From: Phaeovulum vinaykumarii
Lineage (GTDB): Bacteria; Pseudomonadota; Alphaproteobacteria; Rhodobacterales; Rhodobacteraceae
Reading direction: 5' to 3'
Assembly (NCBI RefSeq): GCF_900156695.1
Contig: NZ_FTOM01000011.1
Coordinates: 1 to 59,395, forward strand
DNA length: 59,395 nucleotides
Numbering within the stretch: position 1 is the stretch's first letter; each line of letters begins with the position of its first letter. The notes under the pieces are model-generated. The model saw nothing but the letters and a program-made list of their open reading frames with translations, did not search any database and was not told the DNA's origin. The translations under genes were made by a program, and so were the position numbers. Positions 1 to 6,935 of this stretch are shown piece after piece.

Positions 1-103
1 CGGCTCCGGAGGATGTCCCTTACCCTGAATGGCCGCTCTTCGAAAACTCGGCTCGCAGCTTCGCACTCGCAGAGAAAGTCCGGAATCCGCCCCTCGCGAC
101 GGC
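1..103. repeat. 103-bp direct repeat, copy A (copy B at 35118-35220)
   Basis: The first 103 bases match 35118-35220 with one mismatch (position 96, g versus a). After that the two sequences diverge completely. Copy A may extend left of the window; copy B matches from the base aligned with position 1. The repeat is coding in both copies in the same frame. It brackets about 35 kb containing transfer, T4SS and exporter genes. Confidence 0.9.
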
Positions 104-161
104 TCCAGCCGGCAATTCGGGTCCGAAAATGGTGGCCCTGATAACGATCAGTCTGACCTAG
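1..161 (+). CDS. C-terminal end of an unrecognised protein (5' end outside window)
   Basis: An open frame runs from the window edge to a TAG at 159-161, giving about 52 C-terminal residues that start APEDVPYPEWPLFENSAR. I do not recognise the family. The first 34 or so codons are nearly identical to a 43-codon reading frame at 35108-35239, where they start with a methionine. The two copies then diverge into different C-termini, so at least one is probably a truncated or recombined remnant. The stop overlaps the 3' end of the convergent Fic gene. Whether either copy is expressed cannot be judged. Confidence 0.3.
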   Translation, partial: APEDVPYPEWPLFENSARSFALAEKVRNPPLATAPAGNSGPKMVALITISLT

Positions 162-1357
162 CCGTCCGGAAACAACCCCGGCATCCAGTCGCTCGCTAGG
201 CGCGCCGGGAAGCTCAGGTGCAGAGGCGCGCGCTGCGTGTCTGCCTTCAGCGCGCCTGCGGCCACCAGTTCCGCCGTAACCTTGCGGGCCTGACGATCGC
301 CGACGCCCAGAAGCTCTGGTAGCGCCCCGCGTTCCACCATGCCCGCCATCAGCGCCTCACGCATCACGACGTCAGCTCCTTTGCTCAACGTCCCCGCAGC
401 TATCTCCGCCTTGCACCAAGTCATGATCCGCTCTCGCAGCCGTTGCGGTTGCATCAGCGTTTCCATAAAACGCACCTGGTCGATGCAGGTTTCCAAAAAG
501 AACGAGGCGAATTCGGCAAGGCGCTGCTCGGAGAGATTGCCCCGGCCATCGGCGCCGCCGTGGCGAGGCTCGTCAGCCGCCATCAGGCGCTGCTTGTACT
601 CCGCCTCGCGACGCGCCAGCCCGCGCGAGGCCGACCACAGCCCCTCGGAACCGACGCTATCGCGAAGCATGGCATGGGCGACCATGCGCGACACGCGCCC
701 GTTCAGGTCGACAAACGGGTGGACCCAGACCAGCCGATGATGCGCGCAAGCGGTGGCGAGAATGGCGCCGCTGCGCCCCTGCGCACCGTACATCTTGCGC
801 ATATGCGCAAGCAGGCGAGACACAGCGCCGGGACTGGGGGCAACATGGGCGCCGATCTGCACGAAATCCGTGCGGAAGGTGCCCGGCACGATCGGCGCCT
901 CCGAGCCATCGGGCTTGCGCACGACCAGCAACTCTGGCGGCAGGTTCTCGCAAAATCGGCGGTGGATCTCGCGCAGCATGTCGGGGGCAAGCGGATGATC
1001 AGTCAATCCGCCTGCATCGATCCAGCGTTGCACTTCGATATGCGCGACGGCCTCGAGCTGCAGGTTCCGTTTCTCGATATCGGCGCTGAAATCCTGATGA
1101 AGGGCGCGCTCGATGTCGATCGGGTGGGTGTTGTGGCCCTCGATCAGGTTCGAATAATAGCAGTTCATCGACCGAACGAGATTGGCCAGCGGCGCGCGGA
1201 CCGCCTCGGGTAGTGAGGCGCGCAGGCCGCTCGATAGGCTCGCCAGGTCGACGGCGAGATCGTTCAGATGTGCGCGATGCTTCGATGCCTCCTCGGGGAT
1301 CAGAGGCTCCACCACGGTGATCGCCTCGCCCTTGTCGGCAATGGGGTGGGTCGACAT
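158..1357 (-). CDS. Fic family protein with N-terminal inhibitory motif and C-terminal winged-helix-like region
   Basis: A 399-residue Fic-fold protein, expected to transfer AMP or a related moiety to a hydroxyl of a target protein. The core motif lies at residues 213-224 as HPFVDLNGRVSR. The family pattern is HPFx(D/E)GNGRxxR, so the glycine after the acidic residue is Leu here; the His, Asn and both Arg are kept. An SxxxEG inhibitory motif (SNLIEGH, residues 69-75) precedes it, as in class II Fic proteins that self-inhibit. The last approximately 80 residues look like a DNA-binding winged helix (LPELLGVGDRQARKVTAEL), common in Fic proteins that regulate their own gene. A broken homologue lies at 50609-50950. 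Role (toxin, regulator or host modifier) is inferred only. Confidence 0.85.
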   Translation of the reverse strand: MSTHPIADKGEAITVVEPLIPEEASKHRAHLNDLAVDLASLSSGLRASLPEAVRAPLANLVRSMNCYYSNLIEGHNTHPIDIERALHQDFSADIEKRNLQLEAVAHIEVQRWIDAGGLTDHPLAPDMLREIHRRFCENLPPELLVVRKPDGSEAPIVPGTFRTDFVQIGAHVAPSPGAVSRLLAHMRKMYGAQGRSGAILATACAHHRLVWVHPFVDLNGRVSRMVAHAMLRDSVGSEGLWSASRGLARREAEYKQRLMAADEPRHGGADGRGNLSEQRLAEFASFFLETCIDQVRFMETLMQPQRLRERIMTWCKAEIAAGTLSKGADVVMREALMAGMVERGALPELLGVGDRQARKVTAELVAAGALKADTQRAPLHLSFPARLASDWMPGLFPDG

Positions 1358-1405
1358 TTCAGCGCCTTCCGTCTCTGCCCGCCCGAAGGCAGGCTATGCC
1401 TAATC

Positions 1406-1540
1406 AAGTTCCGGTTGGAGATCCGGTTTTTACGGTGAGGATACAGCGACTAGGCATAAGAAAACAATTATAAAAATTTCAATGTCGTCGACGCTGGGCA
1501 GATCAGATTTCCTCAGGAAGTTCCGGTTTTATTTCCGTTT
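1406..1540 (-). promoter_or_regulatory. Two pairs of 12-bp-phased TTCCGGTT direct repeats upstream of fic
   Basis: Octamers TTCCGGTT at 1409-1416 and ATCCGGTT at 1421-1428 are exactly 12 bp apart. A second pair, TTCCGGTT at 1521-1528 and TTCCGTTT at 1533-1540, has the same phase. Comparable tandem octamers stand in front of the broken Fic copy (50989-51117). Conservation of spacing between the two loci suggests binding sites for a regulator, possibly the Fic winged helix itself. I see nothing else clear in 1358-1779 apart from an AT-rich stretch near 1460-1480 that could hold a promoter. Confidence 0.55.
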
Positions 1541-1779
1541 TTCGTGGTATCCGGCCTGAATCTTCGGCATGGCGTATAACTCTCGATAGAGCCATGGTGA
1601 TCGCGGACAAGTTCGCCAGTAGGATTCGCTTCATTCCAGGGTATGAGCGATAGACCCTCTTTCTATAACTCATGGGGATGTGGGATGTGAGTTATAGAGG
1701 ATTATATGGCGCTTTAGGCCAGCGGCCCGAGGTCACGCCGATAACCGTTTGGTCTCCGGAGGCCTCACACACTCGCCTG

Positions 1780-1950
1780 TCACGCAGTCTCGACCATGGG
1801 TTCGTAGCGCACATCGGTCATGGCTTCGTTCAGCCAAGCCGGCTGAACATCGCCATTATTCCATTTGTAAAGATAACCCACCAGCTTATCGGTCTTGTTG
1901 CAGAGAATGCGCATGATCGGTTCGCCGGTAAGACGGGTTTTGCTAGTCAT
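1780..1950 (-). CDS. Small hypothetical protein (56 aa)
   Basis: A 56-codon frame starting MTSKTRLTGEPIMRILC. The ATG at 1950 is chosen because AAAGGAG lies about 7 nt upstream; upstream in-frame codons have no such site. The protein is short, has no signal peptide or membrane segment, and contains a Tyr/Trp-rich middle (GYLYKWNNGDVQPAWL). I do not recognise the family. It lies just downstream of, and in the same direction as, the virC1/virC2-like pair, so it may be co-transcribed, although a gap of about 150 bp separates them. Confidence 0.55.
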   Translation of the reverse strand: MTSKTRLTGEPIMRILCNKTDKLVGYLYKWNNGDVQPAWLNEAMTDVRYEPMVETA

Positions 1951-2099
1951 AACGCGCTCCTTTACAAGAATTTCAGAACTGGTGAACGTGGAGGCCACAA
2001 ACTTTCTGAGCGGTGTTAGTGGCTTGATGATGCAACCGCAAGATGCACGCATTAGCTGCGGCGATAAATCACCGACCAAAAATCAAGCTGTCTTTATGG

Positions 2100-2765
2100 T
2101 TAGGTCTCTGTCTCGTTTGGTGTACCCTGCTGCAAAGCAGCGCGATCGGCGATCTCGACCAGAAGCGCATCGATCTCAGCCCATACGCGAGGCTCGAGCT
2201 GGCCTCGGATCAGGGTCCACTTGCTCAGGACATCAAGGGGATCGTGGGTGCGCAGCAGGGCGCCTACTGCAGCCGCATCGACGGCCAAAGATGTGCGCGC
2301 GCGCCATTCGGTGATCCGCGATCTCTGTTCTTCCGATGGATCGACGAAGTCTGGCCCAAGGTTCCAAGTTTTCACGGCACGACGCAGGGCGGCCCGGATC
2401 ACATGGGCAGGATCGACACCGCAGTTGATCAGGGCTTCCTCCTGCCGCTCCAGTGCGTTCACCCGAATGTCGATCTTGCGCGTCGCAGGACTGCGTCTGG
2501 TCCGATGCGGGGGCGCTGGCGACGGTGGTGCGGCGGCGAGGTCCCGCCCCAGTTCGAGAGTTGGCGCTGATGGTGCGGCGCCTTCCGGCGCGGGGGCTCT
2601 CCCCGCCTGAGCAATTCCCACACGCTCGGACTTCGGCATTGCGGTCGCCTGCGCCCCCCCTTCCCTTTCCGGGTCTTCCTTCCGCTCAGAACGCAGAGAT
2701 GAGGCGTAGCCCGGATCGGGCCGAGTGATGGTCGCGATTTTCTTCCGCACCGCCCTGCCCCTCAC
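2100..2765 (-). CDS. VirC2-like protein (tentative), accessory to relaxosome
   Basis: A 221-residue basic protein. The N-terminal approximately 95 residues are low-complexity, rich in Pro/Ala/Arg. From about residue 96 a compact region begins (KIDIRVNALERQEEALINCG) with the alternation of strand and helices expected for the ribbon-helix-helix-like C-domain of Agrobacterium VirC2. The start ATG overlaps the virC1 stop by 4 bp (ATGA), so translation is coupled. The pairing with a VirC1-type ATPase beside a VirD2-type relaxase is the main support. Inferred role: binding DNA near oriT and promoting relaxosome assembly. It could instead be an unrelated partner of the ParA-like ATPase. Confidence 0.55.
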   Translation of the reverse strand: MRGRAVRKKIATITRPDPGYASSLRSERKEDPEREGGAQATAMPKSERVGIAQAGRAPAPEGAAPSAPTLELGRDLAAAPPSPAPPHRTRRSPATRKIDIRVNALERQEEALINCGVDPAHVIRAALRRAVKTWNLGPDFVDPSEEQRSRITEWRARTSLAVDAAAVGALLRTHDPLDVLSKWTLIRGQLEPRVWAEIDALLVEIADRAALQQGTPNETET

Positions 2766-3481
2766 GCTGCCAGAATGTTGTTGAGAATGTCGGTCGCTTC
2801 TTCGAGCGCTTCGACGACATGGCGCACATGCGGGCGCATGAGAGGATTGGGATCGGCCTGTTTTTGCAGCGCCACTGCGTGCAAGAGACCCTTTTCGTCC
2901 ATTTCCTTGTAGACATTCCGGCGCATCATCACGGTCTCGATCACCGGAAACCGCGCAATCGCCGCCTCGATGAGCGCGGCATCGGCGCGTGTGGTCTTGG
3001 GATCGACCATGTTCAACACGACGTGGTGGCGCGGCAGGCTTGCCGGGTCGTCGACACGCTCGCGCAGCTTGGCTAACCAGTCAGCGGTCTGCGCGCCGAC
3101 ATCGAGATCCGAGGTCGACAGCATCACCGGGGTCACGATGTGATCAGCGAGAACCGCGATCCCGTCCGACCATTCGGCCCCGACGCCTGCGGTGTCGATG
3201 AAGATGAAATCGGCCGAGTTCGCCGCATAGACCTGCTCGATCTTGCGATCCACGCCGCCGACGCTCTCGACGGTCACTGCGCGCAGAAGCGGCGATCCCA
3301 AACCGGAGGCTTCTGCCCGCCTGTGCCAGGCGCCGAGCACGCCCGTGCTGTCGGTGTCGATCATCAGCACGCGGCGCTCTGCGGCGACCGCGGCGCTGAT
3401 CAGGGCGCGCGAGAGCGTGGTCTTTCCACTTCCCCCTTTCCGGGCCATCGCAGCGATCACCACGAGATTGTCGTTCGGCAT
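2762..3481 (-). CDS. virC1: VirC1-like ParA/MinD-type ATPase of the relaxosome
   Basis: A 239-residue P-loop ATPase with a deviant Walker A motif KGGSGKTT at residues 15-22 and a switch/Walker B region (DFIFIDTAGVG). In T-DNA transfer VirC1 binds the border/overdrive region and brings relaxosomes to the coupling protein at the cell pole; the location next to VirD1/VirD2-like genes supports that role rather than plasmid partition, which is served here by repA (52420). The start at 3481 is preferred to one 12 codons upstream because GAAAGG stands 6 nt before it. It is transcribed away from mobC, so the 537-bp gap between them holds divergent promoters and probably oriT. Confidence 0.8.
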   Translation of the reverse strand: MPNDNLVVIAAMARKGGSGKTTLSRALISAAVAAERRVLMIDTDSTGVLGAWHRRAEASGLGSPLLRAVTVESVGGVDRKIEQVYAANSADFIFIDTAGVGAEWSDGIAVLADHIVTPVMLSTSDLDVGAQTADWLAKLRERVDDPASLPRHHVVLNMVDPKTTRADAALIEAAIARFPVIETVMMRRNVYKEMDEKGLLHAVALQKQADPNPLMRPHVRHVVEALEEATDILNNILAA

Positions 3482-3899
3482 GGGCGGCCTTTCTTCAAAA
3501 ATGGCTAAATGCGGCAAAGATACGTTATTGCGCTAGCCTCTGAAGAAAGGGACGTCAAGCGCAAGACGGGATGCGCCTCCCCGAAGGCGCGCAACACGTC
3601 GCACAGCGCATTGTGCTGCACGCGAAAAACGGGATCCAATTGACAGATGACGGCGTCCGTAGCGCGCGATGCGGTCTCCAGATGTCGGGCACCACTCGAC
3701 ATTGGCCACGGTGCATCGCGCGCGGAACGGGACGCATCAGGCGCGATGCGCGATACGGGCTGCACGGGTCATTTGGCGCGCGCCCGCAGACGTGCTGCGG
3801 GGCGCACAAAACGCGGTCCAAAGGACACGCTGCACGGTCCAGAGGGCGTAGGACGCGTTGCATTGAGCGCGATGCGCGCTGCATTCGACAAAAGACGTC

Positions 3900-3922
3900 A
3901 AATCGGCCCGCGTGGCCGATTT
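3900..3922. repeat. 9-bp inverted repeat, hairpin with T-rich tail
   Basis: Arms AAATCGGCC (3900-3908) and GGCCGATTT (3914-3922) flank a 5-nt loop. On the plus strand the right arm runs into TTTTC, so a weak intrinsic terminator is possible; equally it could be part of the transfer origin together with the nested palindrome just to its right. Confidence 0.6.
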
Positions 3923-3933
3923 TCTACATTGAG

Positions 3934-3984
3934 TACAAGCCCTTATTGCCTTCTCCGCTTGCGCTGAGAGAAGGCGGGCTTGTA
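3934..3984. repeat. Nested inverted repeat upstream of mobC, candidate oriT core
   Basis: Outer arms TACAAGCCC (3934-3942) and GGGCTTGTA (3976-3984) enclose inner arms CCTTCTC (3949-3955) and GAGAAGG (3968-3974). All four arms pair perfectly. The element ends 34 bp before the mobC start codon. It could be the relaxase/MobC recognition hairpin of oriT or the operator by which MobC represses its operon; the two are often the same DNA. The nick site is not identified. Confidence 0.55.
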
Positions 3985-4018
3985 CGAAGTTGGCAAGAAA
4001 TAGGAACGTATACTTCAC

Positions 4019-4621
4019 ATGACGCGCCACCGCAGACTGACCGATCAGGAGCGCCGCCAGATCGTCCGGGAACGGGCGAAAGGCGTCTCGGTCAGTGCGA
4101 TCAGCCGAAGCCTGAAGGTCTCGCCCAAGACCGTCTACAACGTGCTCGGACGGGGTCGCTCCGCTGTCTCGGCCAACGACAGCCGCACACGCGTGCTGAC
4201 CATGCGCGTCACCGAGCGCGACCTTCGCGGCTTCGACGCTGCCCTCGCGCGGCGCGGGATTGCGCATCGGTCAGATGCCATGCGCTGCCTGATGCTGGCC
4301 GCTGACGATCTCCTGCGTCCGGATGAGGGGATGACGGATGAATTGAGAGGGCTAAGCGCGGCGCTGAACCGGGTCGGCAACAACGTGAACCAAGTCGCGC
4401 GACGGCTGAATGAGGCCAAGCTCAGAGGCGAGCGCCTGCCCTACACGCCTGCAAGCCATGCCGAGATCCGCGATCTCGCGGTGCTCATTTTCGACATGGC
4501 GGACCAGATCCAGGAGATGTTCCGCGCGCGGCGCCGTGCGCTGAACCTCGATGTCACCAAGGCCCTTGCCGGTTTGGCGCGGCCGGGGTCGTGCCAAGAG
4601 ACCGAGCATGGCGCGGAGTGA
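4019..4621 (+). CDS. mobC: MobC/VirD1-like relaxosome DNA-binding protein
   Basis: A 200-residue protein. Residues 1-50 form a helix-turn-helix of the resolvase/transposase type (LTDQERRQIVRERAKGVSVS). Residues 60-100 resemble a ribbon-helix-helix (RVLTMRVTERDLRGFDAAL). Residues about 115-170 contain the MobC-family signature GNNVNQVARRLNEA. Proteins of this class bind oriT, melt DNA at nic and assist the relaxase, and often repress their own promoter. The gene overlaps the relaxase start by 14 bp, so the two are translationally linked. The extra N-terminal HTH is more than a minimal MobC. Confidence 0.8.
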   Translation: MTRHRRLTDQERRQIVRERAKGVSVSAISRSLKVSPKTVYNVLGRGRSAVSANDSRTRVLTMRVTERDLRGFDAALARRGIAHRSDAMRCLMLAADDLLRPDEGMTDELRGLSAALNRVGNNVNQVARRLNEAKLRGERLPYTPASHAEIRDLAVLIFDMADQIQEMFRARRRALNLDVTKALAGLARPGSCQETEHGAE

Positions 4622-6935
4622 GGCGCGTGGTGTCGGGCCCGCCCTTTTCGACCGCGACTGGAGCCGGGTCTCGGGCAGCTGGCAGGGACTTGCAAAGAAG
4701 GCGCAGATGGTGCGGGCGGCGCGGGGATATTCGCCGGCCATTTTCAAGCCGATTGCGAAGGGCGGGTGCCACACCGGCGCGCAGCTGAGGGCGCAGCTCA
4801 CCTATCTGACCACCAAGTCGAGCCATATCCTCGACAGCCGCGGCACCCATGACGGCAAGAAGACCCTGACCGAGGCCGAGATCGACCGGGTCGTGCGGCG
4901 CTTCGAGAACCAATGGAGCGAGCGGCACAGCCCCAAGCTCGGCCATACCTCGCATCTTCTCATGGCATTCCCCGTCGGAACCAGCGGTGAAGAGGTGCGC
5001 GCGATCACGGAAACTGTCTGCGAACGGTTCTTTCAAGGTGAGGGGTCGCAATTCGACTATATTGCTGCAATACACCAAGATCGCGCGCATCCACATGCGC
5101 ATATCGTTCTGAACCGTCGCAGCAAGGATGGCGAAATGTTCTTCCTCGGCAAGGATCACCACTTCAACTACGACGCCTTCCGGGTGGCGATGGTCGAGGC
5201 GGCCCAGGTCCACGGGATCCGGCTCGAGGCGACACGGCGCCTCGACCGGGGGGTGACAACCTACCGAGCCGAGACCCGCGAAGTCTACAAGGCGCGTGAC
5301 GAGGGCCGGCCACCGGTCGAGCGTCAGCGCACGGGGGCCGATCTGGCCGCGGCCCTTGAAACGGTGGCGCGCAATGCGCTGACCTATCGGGGTCTGGCTG
5401 CCGAAGCGTCGCGGTCGAATTTCGATGACGTCGCCGAGGCGCTCAAGCGCGCCAGCACCATCCTTGCCAATGGCGGTCAGATCCAATCTGACGGAGCCAT
5501 TTACATGTCCCAAGACGAGACGGCGTTCGACACGCTGATTACCGAGTTTTCGCAAAACATCCGCCAGATCGAGGCCGCGATCGAGCGGGCGCCTGCGGGC
5601 GATCGACCGGAGATCGAGCGCAAACTCTCCGATGTCCTGACTTCGGTTGCGCAACTCAACCCGCTCGGGGTTCGCTCGGCCGCGCTGCTCGACGCCCCCT
5701 CCCGAGACGGGGTCTATGTGCGCGCCAATATGCGCGAAGATCAGGTTGCGCGCCTCGACGACGATACCGTGAAGGCGCGCCTCTCCGAGGTTCTGCAGGG
5801 CACGGGGATTGACCCCGAGGCCGTTGCGGCCCGCATGCGGGAGGGCGCTGGCAATGCCGCTCTCGAACGGCAGTGGCTTGCGCAGGATCTGCGCGCCGTC
5901 GCCAAGGCCGGGGATCTTGATCTGGAGAAGGACGCCGATCGCGAGGACGCACTCGACCGGTTGGAGGCCATTCATGTCCGCCTCGGCGATGCTCTGACCG
6001 ATGCGCGCATCTTGCGGGTAGTCGAGGAGGTCAAGGATGACGCGGTTGCCCAGACCGAGCGCGCGGCGCTGCCGGCGCGCGAGCGGGACATCTTTGCCCC
6101 CTCCGAGCGACGCGACTTCCAAGATCTCGTGGCCCAGTTCCGCCGGACCGATTTCGACCACCCCTTCTCGGATGATCCCTCGGTCTACAAGGCAGGCGTC
6201 ATCGAAGTAGAAGAGGCCCGCGCTGCCTTCAACGCCTATGCACAGCGATCGCCCGATCATGCAGAACTTGCGTCGATGGCCTGGGAGAAGATCACCGACA
6301 GCCGCAGGCCGCCCGAATATGCCGTCGCGGAGAACGATCGCAGGCTCCACGCCGGAGATATGGATCTCGCGTTGCGTGATCCTTCGCAACAGCTCGGGCC
6401 CATCACCGAGGACATGCGCACCCTCGCGCTTTATCGGGCAGAAATGCCGGATGAAGAATTCGGAATGGCGGTTGAGGAGGAGATCAGCCGGCTGCGCGCC
6501 ATGGGGGCATCGCGCGCCTATATCAGTGAGCGAAGCCTGGAGATCGAAGACCAGGCGCGGCAAAGCTATGCTGAGCGGCGCTTCCTGGCAGAGACGGCTC
6601 CCGACGTAACGACGTTCCTGCGTAGGGCCGAGGCGGAGGAAGGGCACCCTCTTTCCGATGCCGCCGGGCAGCGTCTGGTCGCGCAGATCGACAGAAACCT
6701 TGCGCCCGACGCGATCACCGCCCTTCGCGCGGGTCATGCCGATGTGCTGGACAAGTTCACCCAAGACCCGCTGCGGCAGTTGGAACTCGCCAAGGCCTAT
6801 CTCGAGAGCAGCGAGGTCACGGCCCACGGCGCTGCGATGGAGCGGGTGCTGGATGCCCTCGCCGAAGAGCAGATCGAGGCACAGCGCGCACGTCACGCCG
6901 CCGGGCATGGTGAAAAGGGGATCACCCATGGATAA
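4608..6935 (+). CDS. virD2: VirD2-like relaxase (MOB P/Q-type)
   Basis: A 775-residue relaxase that should nick oriT, stay covalently bound through a tyrosine and pilot the strand into the recipient. The metal-binding triad is clear at residues 156-165 (HQDRAHPHAH, followed by IVLN). The likely catalytic tyrosine is Tyr66 in AQLTYLTTKSS. The domain fills about residues 40-260; the remaining 500 residues are charged, helical and not assignable, much longer than the 440-residue Agrobacterium VirD2. The ATG at 4608 overlaps mobC and has AAGAGA upstream. The stop overlaps virD4 by 8 bp. A longer reading from 4551 lacks a binding site. Confidence 0.88.
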   Translation: MARSEARGVGPALFDRDWSRVSGSWQGLAKKAQMVRAARGYSPAIFKPIAKGGCHTGAQLRAQLTYLTTKSSHILDSRGTHDGKKTLTEAEIDRVVRRFENQWSERHSPKLGHTSHLLMAFPVGTSGEEVRAITETVCERFFQGEGSQFDYIAAIHQDRAHPHAHIVLNRRSKDGEMFFLGKDHHFNYDAFRVAMVEAAQVHGIRLEATRRLDRGVTTYRAETREVYKARDEGRPPVERQRTGADLAAALETVARNALTYRGLAAEASRSNFDDVAEALKRASTILANGGQIQSDGAIYMSQDETAFDTLITEFSQNIRQIEAAIERAPAGDRPEIERKLSDVLTSVAQLNPLGVRSAALLDAPSRDGVYVRANMREDQVARLDDDTVKARLSEVLQGTGIDPEAVAARMREGAGNAALERQWLAQDLRAVAKAGDLDLEKDADREDALDRLEAIHVRLGDALTDARILRVVEEVKDDAVAQTERAALPARERDIFAPSERRDFQDLVAQFRRTDFDHPFSDDPSVYKAGVIEVEEARAAFNAYAQRSPDHAELASMAWEKITDSRRPPEYAVAENDRRLHAGDMDLALRDPSQQLGPITEDMRTLALYRAEMPDEEFGMAVEEEISRLRAMGASRAYISERSLEIEDQARQSYAERRFLAETAPDVTTFLRRAEAEEGHPLSDAAGQRLVAQIDRNLAPDAITALRAGHADVLDKFTQDPLRQLELAKAYLESSEVTAHGAAMERVLDALAEEQIEAQRARHAAGHGEKGITHG

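Larger units (their letters stand above)
3482..4018. other. Intergenic block between virC1 and mobC; probable oriT/overdrive region
   Basis: No gene is supported in these 537 bp. The block is GC-rich and repetitive on its left side: the decamer GCGCGATGCG occurs at 3664-3673, 3741-3750 and 3867-3876, with near copies in the opposite orientation near 3714. Its right end is AT-richer and carries two inverted repeats (annotated separately). oriT usually lies between the divergent relaxosome genes, and VirC1-type proteins bind repeated elements beside it, so this is the best candidate. I could not find a consensus nic sequence of the RP4/VirD2 (ATCCTG) or RSF1010 type. Confidence 0.5.

Noticed and set aside
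3482-4018. Possible small genes in the virC1-mobC gap (frames up to 244 codons)
   Set aside because: Frames are repetitive, Arg/Cys-rich, lack binding sites and overlap the palindromes; the region is better read as non-coding transfer origin.
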